Positions 10,884 to 18,813 of a DNA stretch of 49,657 bases are shown here, piece by piece. A model generated the notes under the pieces. That model saw only the letters and a list, made by a program, of their open reading frames with translations. It made no database searches and had not been told where the DNA came from. The stretch is from contig JAGAHY010000004.1 in the NCBI GenBank assembly GCA_017626815.1, positions 1-49,657 of the forward strand, read 5' to 3'. Position numbers and translations under genes: made by a program. Source of the stretch: Bacilli bacterium. GTDB lineage: Bacteria; Bacillota_I; Bacilli_A; RFN20; CAG-826. Each line of letters opens with the position of its first letter. Position 1 is the first letter of the stretch.

Positions 10884-12698
10884 ATGGCTGATTCAAGCCG
10901 TTTGAATAACAAAAATAACCCGCTTCTGCGGGTATTTTTGCCTATTCTTTTTTCTCTTCTCATGATTGCAATCCCAATCGGAACCCGCTTGGCGTTTTTG
11001 GGGTTGGACCAGGAAATACCTGCGCTTAACCAAGGCAATCTAGATTTGTCGGAGCATAAACAGCTTTTTTACCATAATTATTTTCTTCGCGGGCAGGTGG
11101 AATTCTTCTATAACGAGTGGATTGTTAGCGAACCTAACGATGATGCGAGCTCTGTCTATATCCCAACGCCTTCGCCATGGACTGGCAAAACGGACGCTAA
11201 TGGAAACACGATGAGCGCCTCAGGCTTTGGCAGTTACCGTTATTTGATTTCTGGTCTTACTCCAGGCGCCCGTGTCTATGCCGACGCCAATTTGAATATC
11301 CCCAATAGGATATATTTAAATCGTTTCCTATGCTCGCAAAATGGCAACCCCAGCAAACAAAACCAATCCACCTTAGTTCCCGCGAATCCCTCGATTTCGA
11401 CCTATGTTGAGGTGCCCTTGGATGGTGTAGTGGAGTATGTCATGGAAGTGGGAAACACCAACATGGGCGGCACCTATTATTTAGGCACTGTTATTGGCGT
11501 TGATAATGCCGCTGCAAAAGTATTCCCACGCATTCTATCCCTGCTGACTGTCGGCGTCATTCTTTCATCTATAGGCGTAGGCGTCATTCTCATGCTCTTA
11601 GCACAGAATAGGCTTCGTCATGCATGTCTGATTGGTGCGGCCGCCGCAAACGTAGCGCTATATGGCGTGTCTCGCGACTCTGTTTTGGGCGACTTCAACT
11701 ATGTCTTCTCGATGCGGTTAAGCGAGGTATTCTCCGCTGGCTTCTTTGTCATTATGACGATAATGCTTCTTTTATATGGATATTTTTCGCGCTCGCGTGC
11801 GCTAAAACGTTCAGAGATCATTACTGTAAGCGCAATCTTAATTGCGTCTATGGTTGGTTTTGGTATCTTAAGTGGAACGGGTTATGAATGGATCCCCTTT
11901 ATCTTCATTTTGGCCTGTGCTTTCGTGGGCGAAGTTCGCTTCATTTACCTTGTATACCACCGACAACTAAATTATGCCTTTCTCTCCTTATGGTCTTTTT
12001 TGCTTGGCTACGGTGTCGTTTTATTAGGCTCGTTTGCCAGCTTATTTGACACATATCTCCAGCAAATCCCCACGATTTTCGCAGCCTTCTTCGTTATTAC
12101 TTTCTTAGGCATCGGATTCTACGATGTCCATCAAGAATCACTGATCCAAAAAGATAAGGCCGTCGTTGAACGTCGTTTTCGACTCGTTTCTAATCGTGCG
12201 TTAGTTCGGGTTTCGACCGATAAAGAAACGCTATGGACCCTTAGTGAAATTGGCAATGCGTACCGAGCGGATTTCAAAGAAGGCGACCGAAAGTTAGTCT
12301 TTTTCTCAGGGTTACTGCGGAAGCGCCTTTTGGCATTGCGCGAGGAAACCATTACCTTTGAAAACGAATGTGATCTCGAGAGCAAATTTTTCCGTTTAAG
12401 AAACGCGAACATTCACGCCCCCGCAACCCTTCTTTTGGGTTTTGACGATGGAGATATGAAGGTTCCTCCGTTGTTATTCGAAGAGGCGATTTTAGAAATC
12501 ATTCATGGTTTCAAAAACGAAGGCATTGTCAGCTTAGAAGAAACCAATCATGTCATCACCTTGACTTACCCATCAGACATTTCTCTTAGCGAGACCGTCA
12601 TTTCTAATGCGCGCGAGCGCGCGACTGTTTCCGGCTTTGTGATACATTTTGAGCCAGGCAAAATTACTTTAGAAAGTGAGGCGAACAGCCATGAGTAG
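10884..12698 (+). CDS. 7TMR-DISM-like receptor with degenerate histidine kinase module
   Basis: A 604-residue membrane protein. After one N-terminal membrane segment, residues about 40-210 form an extracellular domain with the 7TMR-DISM pattern (FGSYRYLISGL, then VEYVMEVGNTNMGGTYYLG). Seven hydrophobic segments follow (about 215-410). The cytoplasmic end aligns with a LytS/YesM-type kinase but the key residues are gone: no histidine in the FFSGLLRKRLLALREE helix; VPPLLFEEAILEIIHGF stands where PPMLLEPLVENSLQHS is expected, so the N-box Asn is lost; no DNGxG; and ISNARERATVSGF has lost the GxGL before it. I infer a pseudokinase that senses a ligand and signals through a partner. It overlaps the intact kinase gene by 8 bases. 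An alternative is a decayed kinase in the course of loss, but the frame is clean over its full length. Confidence 0.7.
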   Translation: MADSSRLNNKNNPLLRVFLPILFSLLMIAIPIGTRLAFLGLDQEIPALNQGNLDLSEHKQLFYHNYFLRGQVEFFYNEWIVSEPNDDASSVYIPTPSPWTGKTDANGNTMSASGFGSYRYLISGLTPGARVYADANLNIPNRIYLNRFLCSQNGNPSKQNQSTLVPANPSISTYVEVPLDGVVEYVMEVGNTNMGGTYYLGTVIGVDNAAAKVFPRILSLLTVGVILSSIGVGVILMLLAQNRLRHACLIGAAAANVALYGVSRDSVLGDFNYVFSMRLSEVFSAGFFVIMTIMLLLYGYFSRSRALKRSEIITVSAILIASMVGFGILSGTGYEWIPFIFILACAFVGEVRFIYLVYHRQLNYAFLSLWSFLLGYGVVLLGSFASLFDTYLQQIPTIFAAFFVITFLGIGFYDVHQESLIQKDKAVVERRFRLVSNRALVRVSTDKETLWTLSEIGNAYRADFKEGDRKLVFFSGLLRKRLLALREETITFENECDLESKFFRLRNANIHAPATLLLGFDDGDMKVPPLLFEEAILEIIHGFKNEGIVSLEETNHVITLTYPSDISLSETVISNARERATVSGFVIHFEPGKITLESEANSHE

Positions 12699-13929
12699 CC
12701 ATGGAAAAAAGAGGTTATTGTTCGCTTTCGTTGTCTTTTCTTTCTCGTTGATTCTTTCGCTTTTGCCTGTTCAGGAAATTCTTACGGAATCCTTTTTCCT
12801 CATTGCCTTTGGCGCGTCGATTTTCTTGCTCTTCCTCTCAATTTTGTTGGCCTCAATTCTGAAGCCATTGCGCGATTACGCATTGCTGGCAAAAAAAGTC
12901 GTTTGCTTAGGGCTAATGATTTTAGCCTCGGCCATCGTACGACCAGATGCTGGGGAGAGCGAGCAGTATCTATATACCCTTTGGGTTGCCATTTCAGGTT
13001 ATTTGGTATTCGAAATTCATTCGTGGAAATACGATATCGTTCCTTTAGTGGGGACGACGATTTCCATCGTTTTAACCCTGATTCCTGGTTATGTCCATTA
13101 TGGTCTTGGTGTGATGTTTATCACGGGCGTCATGGGTACTTTATTCATGCGCAAATCATCGAATAGAATCGGGGCCATCTATGTTGCCACCTTCTCCGCT
13201 ATCAGCGCCATTTATGTACTTCCGAACGCCAGTGTATCTTACTTTGGCGCGTTCATCTTATTGTTCCTTGTTTCGATCGCTTATCTTGGACAGGATTTGA
13301 TCGCCTTATATCGTTTGAAGGTCGCCAATGACGCCATTCAGGAAAAAGAACGCGAGTTAATTCGCTTGGAAGAAAAGACGCTCAAAGAAGAAATTCGTCC
13401 TCACTTCTTGCTGAATGCATTGAATAACGTTCGTGTGGCCTATCATGAAGGAACCGATTATGGGACTGAAATGTTACAAGAGCTCATCGCGCTGGAGACC
13501 AAAATTGATGCCACTTCTCAGAAAGATCTAATTTCGTTAAAGGAAGAAATTGAAATCATCCAAGGACTGGTACGGTTATTCTCCATCGAAAGGAAAAAGG
13601 AGATTGGTCTGCTTCTTGAAATTGAAAATAATGACACCTTGATTCCACCCATGCTTTTGGAACCATTGGTGGAAAATTCGTTGCAACACTCCGGTATTTT
13701 GTATAAATCAAATGGCCTTGTATCAATTAAGGAATCCTTAGTTCAAGGGTTGACTATGATTGTTGTTTCCGATAATGGTGTCGGTAATGCTGACCCCAGA
13801 AACAACCGTGGCATCGGATTAAGCAATGTCGATTACCGCGTCCATCTATTGAATCAGGGTACATTGAATGTCTTCTCGGACTCGAATGGGACGAAGATTG
13901 TCATCAGCTATATTGCGCCGCGAAAATAA
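12691..13929 (+). CDS. Sensor histidine kinase, LytS/YesM type
   Basis: A 412-residue kinase with about seven membrane segments in residues 8-200 and no large extracellular domain. A short coiled coil (EKERELIRLEEKTLKEE) leads to the phospho-acceptor His238 in EEIRPHFLLNALNN. The GHKL ATPase part is intact: N-box in MLLEPLVENSLQHS, G1 in VVSDNGVGN, G2 in RGIGLSNVDYRV. The ATG at 12691 is preferred to a GTG at 12676 because AGTGAGG lies at the right distance and the start overlaps the stop of the receptor gene (ATGAGTAG). This kinase probably works together with the pseudokinase receptor upstream, and the response regulator encoded convergently at 13972-14766 is the likely target. Confidence 0.9.
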   Translation: MSSHGKKRLLFAFVVFSFSLILSLLPVQEILTESFFLIAFGASIFLLFLSILLASILKPLRDYALLAKKVVCLGLMILASAIVRPDAGESEQYLYTLWVAISGYLVFEIHSWKYDIVPLVGTTISIVLTLIPGYVHYGLGVMFITGVMGTLFMRKSSNRIGAIYVATFSAISAIYVLPNASVSYFGAFILLFLVSIAYLGQDLIALYRLKVANDAIQEKERELIRLEEKTLKEEIRPHFLLNALNNVRVAYHEGTDYGTEMLQELIALETKIDATSQKDLISLKEEIEIIQGLVRLFSIERKKEIGLLLEIENNDTLIPPMLLEPLVENSLQHSGILYKSNGLVSIKESLVQGLTMIVVSDNGVGNADPRNNRGIGLSNVDYRVHLLNQGTLNVFSDSNGTKIVISYIAPRK

Positions 13930-13952
13930 AAGGCCATCGGTAGGATGACCTT
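13930..13952 (-). terminator. Terminator between convergent kinase and response regulator genes
   Basis: AAGGCCATC (13930-13938) pairs with GATGACCTT (13944-13952) with one mismatch and a 5-base loop. On the minus strand the stem runs into TTTATTTT, so it mainly serves the response regulator gene. It begins one base after the stop of the kinase gene. Confidence 0.65.
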
Positions 13953-13971
13953 ATTGAAATAAGCGGATGAT

Positions 13972-14766
13972 TTAGCGGATGCCCGCGACTTTGAGGTCCA
14001 TCGGGTATTTGTATTCTTTCGCCCATTCATAGCCGGGCATAAAGATGCCGTTATAGCCTTTGACCTTGTCTTCGAGGAAGTCCCAATAGTCGGAGTGCGC
14101 CCAGTTCTTATTGATACGGAGGTAACCATATCCGAAGCTGACCATATTGCTTAATCCGGCTTCTTCTAAGACGGCCTTAAGACGAATCTTGGCGTCGCGG
14201 TAGAGACGTTTGGATAAATCAGGGTCATGAGAGGGCCAAAGTTTCGCGATCGCGGCTTCCAAAGTCAACGTAGAGCCATTATAGACAGTGAGCAAGGCGA
14301 GAAGCTCTTTGCTCTTCGCCGACGTGAAGTCGATGACCTCATCGTCTACGAACAAGTCAAAGGGAGCGAAGGTTTTGAGGAAGACATCGGTTTTCCGATT
14401 GGTGATTTGAGCGAAGAAGGCGTTTAACTTAACGGGGTCAAAGGGCTTATAAGCAAAGCCTAGGAGGCGATCGCCGAATTCATAGCTGATCATCTTCTCA
14501 TCAAAGGTAAACGCGGTGATGAAAACGATCTTTACCGTCTTGTTGACTTCGATGACTTTATGAGCGAGGTCCACGCCGTTGATGTTGGGCATACGGATGT
14601 CCATGAATACCGCTTCGACCGTATGGGTGGCACAGTAATCAACGACATCGTTTGGGGAGTCGCAATAGAAACGATAATCGAAGTCTTTACCTAAACTGGT
14701 TAACAGAAACGAAGCCAATGCCTGCGGTTCGTCGTCGACAATGATAATTTTGTTCTTTTCAGTCAT
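13972..14766 (-). CDS. Response regulator with SARP-like winged-helix output
   Basis: A 264-residue two-component response regulator. The receiver domain (1-125) has acidic DDE at 11-13, the phospho-acceptor Asp56 in VFMDIRMPN, Thr in VFITAF and Lys in GFAYKPFDP. The output domain (about 140-264) is not LytTR: it reads VDDEVIDFTSAKSKELLALLTVYNG, KLWPSHDPDLSKRLYRDAKIRLKAVLEEAG and SFGYGYLRIN, the pattern of OmpR/SARP-type winged helices seen in Firmicutes regulators. No Shine-Dalgarno sequence precedes the ATG. Instead TACAAT (14773-14778) with TTAAAA 17 bases further up puts the predicted transcript start at or next to the ATG, so the message may be leaderless. It lies tail to tail with the kinase gene 12691-13929, its probable partner. 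Confidence 0.85.
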   Translation of the reverse strand: MTEKNKIIIVDDEPQALASFLLTSLGKDFDYRFYCDSPNDVVDYCATHTVEAVFMDIRMPNINGVDLAHKVIEVNKTVKIVFITAFTFDEKMISYEFGDRLLGFAYKPFDPVKLNAFFAQITNRKTDVFLKTFAPFDLFVDDEVIDFTSAKSKELLALLTVYNGSTLTLEAAIAKLWPSHDPDLSKRLYRDAKIRLKAVLEEAGLSNMVSFGYGYLRINKNWAHSDYWDFLEDKVKGYNGIFMPGYEWAKEYKYPMDLKVAGIR

Positions 14767-15205
14767 GGAACTATTGTAAACCCAAAAAATTGTTTTTTTA
14801 AACGATACGAATTTGCGTCGCGCTGTTCTATTGGCGTTTCGCTGACGGGAAGATAGATGAAGGATAAAACGCCAAATAAAGGAAAGGCATTTACAAACGG
14901 CAAGTACGTTATAAAACTCGTTTCGAATAACATTGCAAAAACGCTAGATTCGGGTAAATTTCCATTATTTTCCCGTAGAATTGGCCTTAATTAAAAATGT
15001 ATTCGCGAAACGGATAAAAGCGAGCGATCATTGAAATGACGGTTTTATGGCAGTTGTTTTTTGCGAACGAAAGGCGGAGCATTTTTATGGCGATTTAAGA
15101 TTTCGTCCGTTTACTGCCCGAAATCAGCTTCGTGAAAACATCATTATAAGATGTCCATGAAAAGCTGAAGGATGTAGAATATGAATGAATTTAGGAGCAA
15201 TACAA
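14767..15205. other. 439-base gene-poor region between divergent genes
   Basis: No convincing gene is visible. The region holds the probable response regulator promoter (14773-14801) and, near its right end, ACATC-ATTATAA-GATGT (15138-15154), an inverted repeat spanning a TATAAG that could be the -10 box of the hydrolase gene. Between them CGTTTCGC (14836-14843) recurs inverted as GCGAAACG (15004-15011), and related CGTTTCGAAT and GCGAACGAAA lie at about 14929 and 15063. A 45-codon open frame at 14857-14994 is noted but not accepted. Its length and the repeated TTCG/CGAA words suggest regulatory DNA. Confidence 0.4.
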
Positions 15206-16108
15206 ATGGCAGAGATTTTTGAGATTCATCTTCCTTCTGGCGAAACTTTAAAAGGCAATTACTGGCCAGCGGATAATGCGAAAGCGAACTTCACGATGAT
15301 CACGGGCATGCAGGAATATGCGATGCGTTATGACGCGATGGCCCAATACTTTAATAAACAAGGCATCAATGTCTGGATCTTGGACGCCTTCGGCCAAGGG
15401 CTAAATGCGCCGACAGAAGCGGATTTACAGAAATGGCCGGAAGGCGGTTTTGAGAAGAACGTAGATGCGATTCATCTAATGAACCAAGAAGCTAAGAAAA
15501 ATGGTCTACCGACAGTTCAGTGTGGCCATTCCATGGGCTCGTTTATGACGCAATCCCGCTTGGAGCGTTACCCCCATTCCAGCGACAAGACTATTCTGAT
15601 TGGTTCTAATGGTGGGCAAGCTGGTTTGATGAGCGTGGCGAATATGCTTGCCTCGATTTTGGTCAACAAGTCCAATTGGGATAAGCCAAATCCCTTCTTG
15701 ACCAATTTAGGCGTCGGCTCTTACGGTAAAGGAATCAAGGACGCGAAAACCCCTTTGGACTGGCTTTCTTATAATGAAGAAAATGTTCAGAAATATATCG
15801 CGGATCCTTATTTAGGCCATATGCCGACTGGCGGCTTCTGGAAAGGTTTCCTCAACGGCATGTCCAAAATCTGGAAGAAGGCGAGCCTTCAAGCCATCGC
15901 CAAAGACGAGGTCATCTATATCACCGCGGGTGAAGAAGACCCTGTCGGTCAAAACGGAAAAGGTCCTCGTTGGTTAGAAAAGACTTACAAAGAACTCGGC
16001 ATTCAAAACGTGACTTTAAAAATGTATCCGCACATGCGTCATGAAATCCATAATGAAGATGACCGGGAGACCGTATATCAGGATCTTGTAAAATTCATTT
16101 TAGGTTAA
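15206..16108 (+). CDS. Alpha/beta hydrolase (monoglyceride lipase / S33-like)
   Basis: A 300-residue cytoplasmic alpha/beta hydrolase of the Hydrolase_4 type. The nucleophile elbow is CGHSMGSFM with Ser109; the acid is probably the Asp in AGEEDPVG and the base the His in YPHMRHEIHNEDDRE. The oxyanion-side motif is MITGMQEYAMRYDAMAQYF, typical of lysophospholipase or monoglyceride lipase annotation. There is no signal peptide. Substrate cannot be told from sequence. I take the ATG at 16 bases into a longer frame that starts at 15185, because TAGGAG (15192-15197) is correctly spaced for 15206. It is a single gene closed by a strong terminator. Confidence 0.85.
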   Translation: MAEIFEIHLPSGETLKGNYWPADNAKANFTMITGMQEYAMRYDAMAQYFNKQGINVWILDAFGQGLNAPTEADLQKWPEGGFEKNVDAIHLMNQEAKKNGLPTVQCGHSMGSFMTQSRLERYPHSSDKTILIGSNGGQAGLMSVANMLASILVNKSNWDKPNPFLTNLGVGSYGKGIKDAKTPLDWLSYNEENVQKYIADPYLGHMPTGGFWKGFLNGMSKIWKKASLQAIAKDEVIYITAGEEDPVGQNGKGPRWLEKTYKELGIQNVTLKMYPHMRHEIHNEDDRETVYQDLVKFILG

Positions 16109-16135
16109 AATTAGACGCAAAAACCCGTTTAATTT

Positions 16136-16167
16136 AAAATCTCCTCCTAAATTTGGGAGGAGATTTT
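16136..16167. terminator. Bidirectional intrinsic terminator
   Basis: AAAATCTCCTCC (16136-16147) and GGAGGAGATTTT (16156-16167) form a perfect 12-base stem with an 8-base loop and T-rich flanks on both strands. It separates the hydrolase gene (+) from the end of the sulfoglycolysis operon (-). Confidence 0.93.
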
Positions 16168-16168
16168 A

Positions 16169-16888
16169 TTATAGAATCAAACTGAATCCTGATATAAAGA
16201 GCAGCACGTAGGTGATTTTCATAAAGGTCTCAAGATTAAGTTTTTTGGCCAGATGATGACCAATGATGTATGAGACGATGGAAATCACGAACGCGATAGC
16301 GAATAGGATCCAAACGTGAGGCGTGAATAGCCCGAAGGCAACATGCTCCGCGAACATGATCATGTTCAGAACAATCCACATTAAGGATAAAGTTGCCCTG
16401 AACTTGTTTTTCTCCTTGAAGGTCTTCATCGCGAAGATGACGACAAGCGGCCCGCCGGAGACGTAGAGCATGTGCAATAGACCACCAAAGAACAAACATA
16501 AGTACAAGACGGGCTTGGGTATCTTGGCCTTACTGACATCAAACGCCATATAGAACAACGCGATGGAGACAATGATGATACCATAGATTTTCAACAAAAT
16601 TTCTTTATTGAGAGGCAGTCTCTCCACGGCGAATCCTAGACCGAATCCGATACCGACAGTGAGGGCCATCTTAAGGAAGCCAATCCAATCGATATCCTTG
16701 AAATGGGTGATCACCACATAGACGCAGATGACGACAGCGGCCAGGTTTAGGACAGGTTTTGCGATGTCGGGACCGACGAGCCGCAATGAGGGGGGCATGG
16801 CCAATACCGTGCCTGCAAAGCCGGTGATCGCTTGGATGATGTTGGTGAGGAAGATGATGATGAGAAATGCGACCTCAAGAAAGTTCAT
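16169..16888 (-). CDS. TauE/SafE (TSUP) family exporter, probably for a C3 sulfonate
   Basis: A 239-residue membrane protein with eight predicted hydrophobic segments. It has the family pattern of an N-terminal LIIIFLTNIIQAITGFAGTVLAMP repeat and a second repeat around GGLLHMLYVSGGPLVVIFAM. TauE/SafE proteins export sulfite, sulfoacetate and other organosulfonates. As last gene of an operon with a sulfo-transaldolase and an SLA-reductase-like enzyme, its likely cargo is 2,3-dihydroxypropanesulfonate (DHPS); it would fill the role called SftE in the transaldolase pathway. It overlaps the end of the DUF4867 gene by 4 bases. Family assignment is firm; cargo is inferred from context. Confidence 0.85.
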   Translation of the reverse strand: MNFLEVAFLIIIFLTNIIQAITGFAGTVLAMPPSLRLVGPDIAKPVLNLAAVVICVYVVITHFKDIDWIGFLKMALTVGIGFGLGFAVERLPLNKEILLKIYGIIIVSIALFYMAFDVSKAKIPKPVLYLCLFFGGLLHMLYVSGGPLVVIFAMKTFKEKNKFRATLSLMWIVLNMIMFAEHVAFGLFTPHVWILFAIAFVISIVSYIIGHHLAKKLNLETFMKITYVLLFISGFSLIL

Positions 16889-17490
16889 AGAACTTCAGTG
16901 TTCTCTCCAGTAATGCCGATGTAGGCACCATCTTTGGCTTGCTTACTTTCAGGATGTGCGAGCAACCATTTGTTCTCCTTCCAAAGAAGGGGATCGGATG
17001 GTTTGAGGGCAAGATCGCGATTGGTGCCGCCACTTAGAAAGACGGCGCAGCGGAAAGGCTTCTCTTTATACATGCAGGGAGAAAAATGGAGCACATAGGG
17101 ACGTAAGACCAATGCCGTTCCTTTGGGTACGAAGAAGGCCTTGGCTTTGCTGGAATCAAGTTTCCCGTCGACGATGTCTTTCGGCAGGGCGAGGAGCAAC
17201 ACCATATCGGTGCCCGCGACATTGACTTCGGGACAGGCATGGAATTCCATGCAATTGAGTTTGGTATTATGACCATTGCAATAGCCCGCTTCCATTTCGC
17301 CCAGCCCAAAGACCATCTCATGGATTTTCTTTGAGGAAGGTAAACCAAACATTTCTTCGTCTTCACGAGTATAAATGTTGCCTTCTAGCGGAAGGGCGGA
17401 TTCTTCTTCCAAATACTCTACGACATCGGAAAAATCGCCATTAAGAAGGTAGCCGTACGGACGGAAATCAGAAGTAGTTACGTTCAACAT
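16885..17490 (-). CDS. DUF4867 family protein (cupin-like), in sulfoglycolysis operon
   Basis: A 201-residue soluble protein that matches DUF4867 in its conserved blocks: SDFRPYGYLLNGDFSDVVEYL, MEAGYCNGHNTKLNCMEFH, EVNVAGTDMVLLL and AFFVPKGTALVLRPYVLHFSPC. The second half has the rhythm of a ureidoglycolate-lyase-like cupin, with a Cys/His-rich centre that could bind a metal or sugar. No function is established as far as I know, but from memory the family is often found beside fucose-isomerase-like genes. The start at 17490 is fixed by GGAGG 6 bases upstream; the frame extends further but inside the isomerase gene. It overlaps that gene by 23 bases, so the two proteins are probably made in step. 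A role in sugar anomer handling or as isomerase partner is speculation. Confidence 0.8.
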   Translation of the reverse strand: MLNVTTSDFRPYGYLLNGDFSDVVEYLEEESALPLEGNIYTREDEEMFGLPSSKKIHEMVFGLGEMEAGYCNGHNTKLNCMEFHACPEVNVAGTDMVLLLALPKDIVDGKLDSSKAKAFFVPKGTALVLRPYVLHFSPCMYKEKPFRCAVFLSGGTNRDLALKPSDPLLWKENKWLLAHPESKQAKDGAYIGITGENTEVL

Positions 17491-18799
17491 CGATAACCTC
17501 CCAACCCATGATACGCGCGAGACATAGCATGGCTTTCTTATATTGGATGTAGCCCATGATGACGTGGTGGGCGACACCGGTGTAGACGACGGTGTCAATC
17601 ACCTTGGAGATATGGTGATCGAAGATGACTTTGGCGTAGGTTCCAGAAAGGAGTTTATCCATGGGAACGGCTTTTCCTTCTTCATAGAAGACGCGCGTTT
17701 TGCCCCTGGCCGAATCAATGCGGAAAATGGACATGTTGCCTTCGCGTAGGACGAAGTCAGCGGTGACTCCTTTGCCGCCGGCAAAATAGGTTTCCAAAGA
17801 GCGGACGCAGCGGCCGTCCCACAAATTGCATGGCGCAACGCCATCGTGCCAGAGCAGAGCATAGTTTTCTTGATAATTCACCTGGGAAAGGTCTGCCATG
17901 AACGGCGTTTGCTCACCAGCAGCGCGCACGGCGACCATCGATAAGGCGGCTTCCACGTCGCCCTCGCAGGCGAAAAGGATGCCACGGCTTTGCAAAATGG
18001 ACATCATGGCACAGGGGGAGACGCCATAGCATTTGGCGAATTCAGGCCAGCAGCGGATGGCGATGACATCCATTTGCTGCTGCTCCTGGAAGTGGTTTGC
18101 TAAGACAACAAGCTTCGCTACTGCGTCAATTTGAGCCTCAGTGAGTTTTTTCGCGTTGAAGGTTTTTAGGAGGCTCTCTTTTTCTTTTGCCACCTCTTCA
18201 GGGTTGGCTTCGCCGGAGAAAAGTTCACTTAATTCGTAATGCTTTACGAGAATTCCTAACTCTTTATAAAGGTGAAGCTCATCTACGCCGACGTTATAGA
18301 AGCCGTCTGCGTGATAGCCAACGAGGCCGACTTTGGCGTTCTTTAGCGCCACCATCATCTTGATAGCCTTGACCCAATCTTCATCAATTGTGTTGCCGAC
18401 GTGCACGACGTAATTATCAAGTCCGCCCTTGTAGAGGTTGCTGGCATTTAAGTTTACGCCACACACGGCATTCAGACGGATCTTGCCCCCGTCATAGGGG
18501 AGTTCGTCGTAGCCCCAAAGAAGCAACGGCCTACGGACAGTCTCATTGAGGATTAGGGCGAGATGGCCCAAATGGAAGGTCGCGGAGACAATAATCAATG
18601 CGTCAACATGGTGGTCGACATAGTATTCGCCGGCTCTTTTTGCCTCGTCGGCTTCGATGACCATCTCGGGGTAATTGACCCATTCGACAGAGCCATCTTT
18701 CATGACTTCGGCGGTGCGTTCTTTATATAAGGAATAGGCGGTAAGGTAATCAAAGGTCTTACGGACGGTACAAACGATGCCAATTCGTGGTTTTCTCAT
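17468..18799 (-). CDS. sftI: L-fucose isomerase-like protein, probable sulfoquinovose isomerase
   Basis: A 443-residue member of the fucose/arabinose isomerase-like superfamily. It has the N-terminal KPRIGIVCTVRKTFDY domain, the DALIIVSATFHLGHLA segment, the metal-ligand region around DVIAIRCWPEFAKCYGVSPCAMMS and FACEGDVEAALSM, and a C-terminal HHVIMGY segment near MGWEVIDV. It is shorter than true FucI (about 590 residues) and lacks its first domain. With a transaldolase, an SLA-reductase-like enzyme and a TauE exporter it would isomerise sulfoquinovose to 6-deoxy-6-sulfofructose, the first step of the transaldolase pathway of sulfoglycolysis. The symbol is given by context. It could instead act on a deoxy sugar, but no fuculokinase or aldolase accompanies it. 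Confidence 0.75.
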   Translation of the reverse strand: MRKPRIGIVCTVRKTFDYLTAYSLYKERTAEVMKDGSVEWVNYPEMVIEADEAKRAGEYYVDHHVDALIIVSATFHLGHLALILNETVRRPLLLWGYDELPYDGGKIRLNAVCGVNLNASNLYKGGLDNYVVHVGNTIDEDWVKAIKMMVALKNAKVGLVGYHADGFYNVGVDELHLYKELGILVKHYELSELFSGEANPEEVAKEKESLLKTFNAKKLTEAQIDAVAKLVVLANHFQEQQQMDVIAIRCWPEFAKCYGVSPCAMMSILQSRGILFACEGDVEAALSMVAVRAAGEQTPFMADLSQVNYQENYALLWHDGVAPCNLWDGRCVRSLETYFAGGKGVTADFVLREGNMSIFRIDSARGKTRVFYEEGKAVPMDKLLSGTYAKVIFDHHISKVIDTVVYTGVAHHVIMGYIQYKKAMLCLARIMGWEVIDVERNYF

Positions 18800-18813
18800 A
18801 TCTACTCCATCCT

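Noticed and set aside
14857-14994. A 45-codon open frame (MKDKTPNKGKAFTNGK...) in the long intergenic region
   Set aside because: The ribosome binding site is weak and too close, the peptide has no recognisable pattern, and a frame of this length is expected by chance in 439 bases.
17468-18799. L-fucose or rhamnose catabolism as the role of the isomerase-like gene
   Set aside because: No fuculokinase, rhamnulokinase or matching aldolase is near; the partners are a transaldolase, a YihU-family reductase and a TauE exporter.
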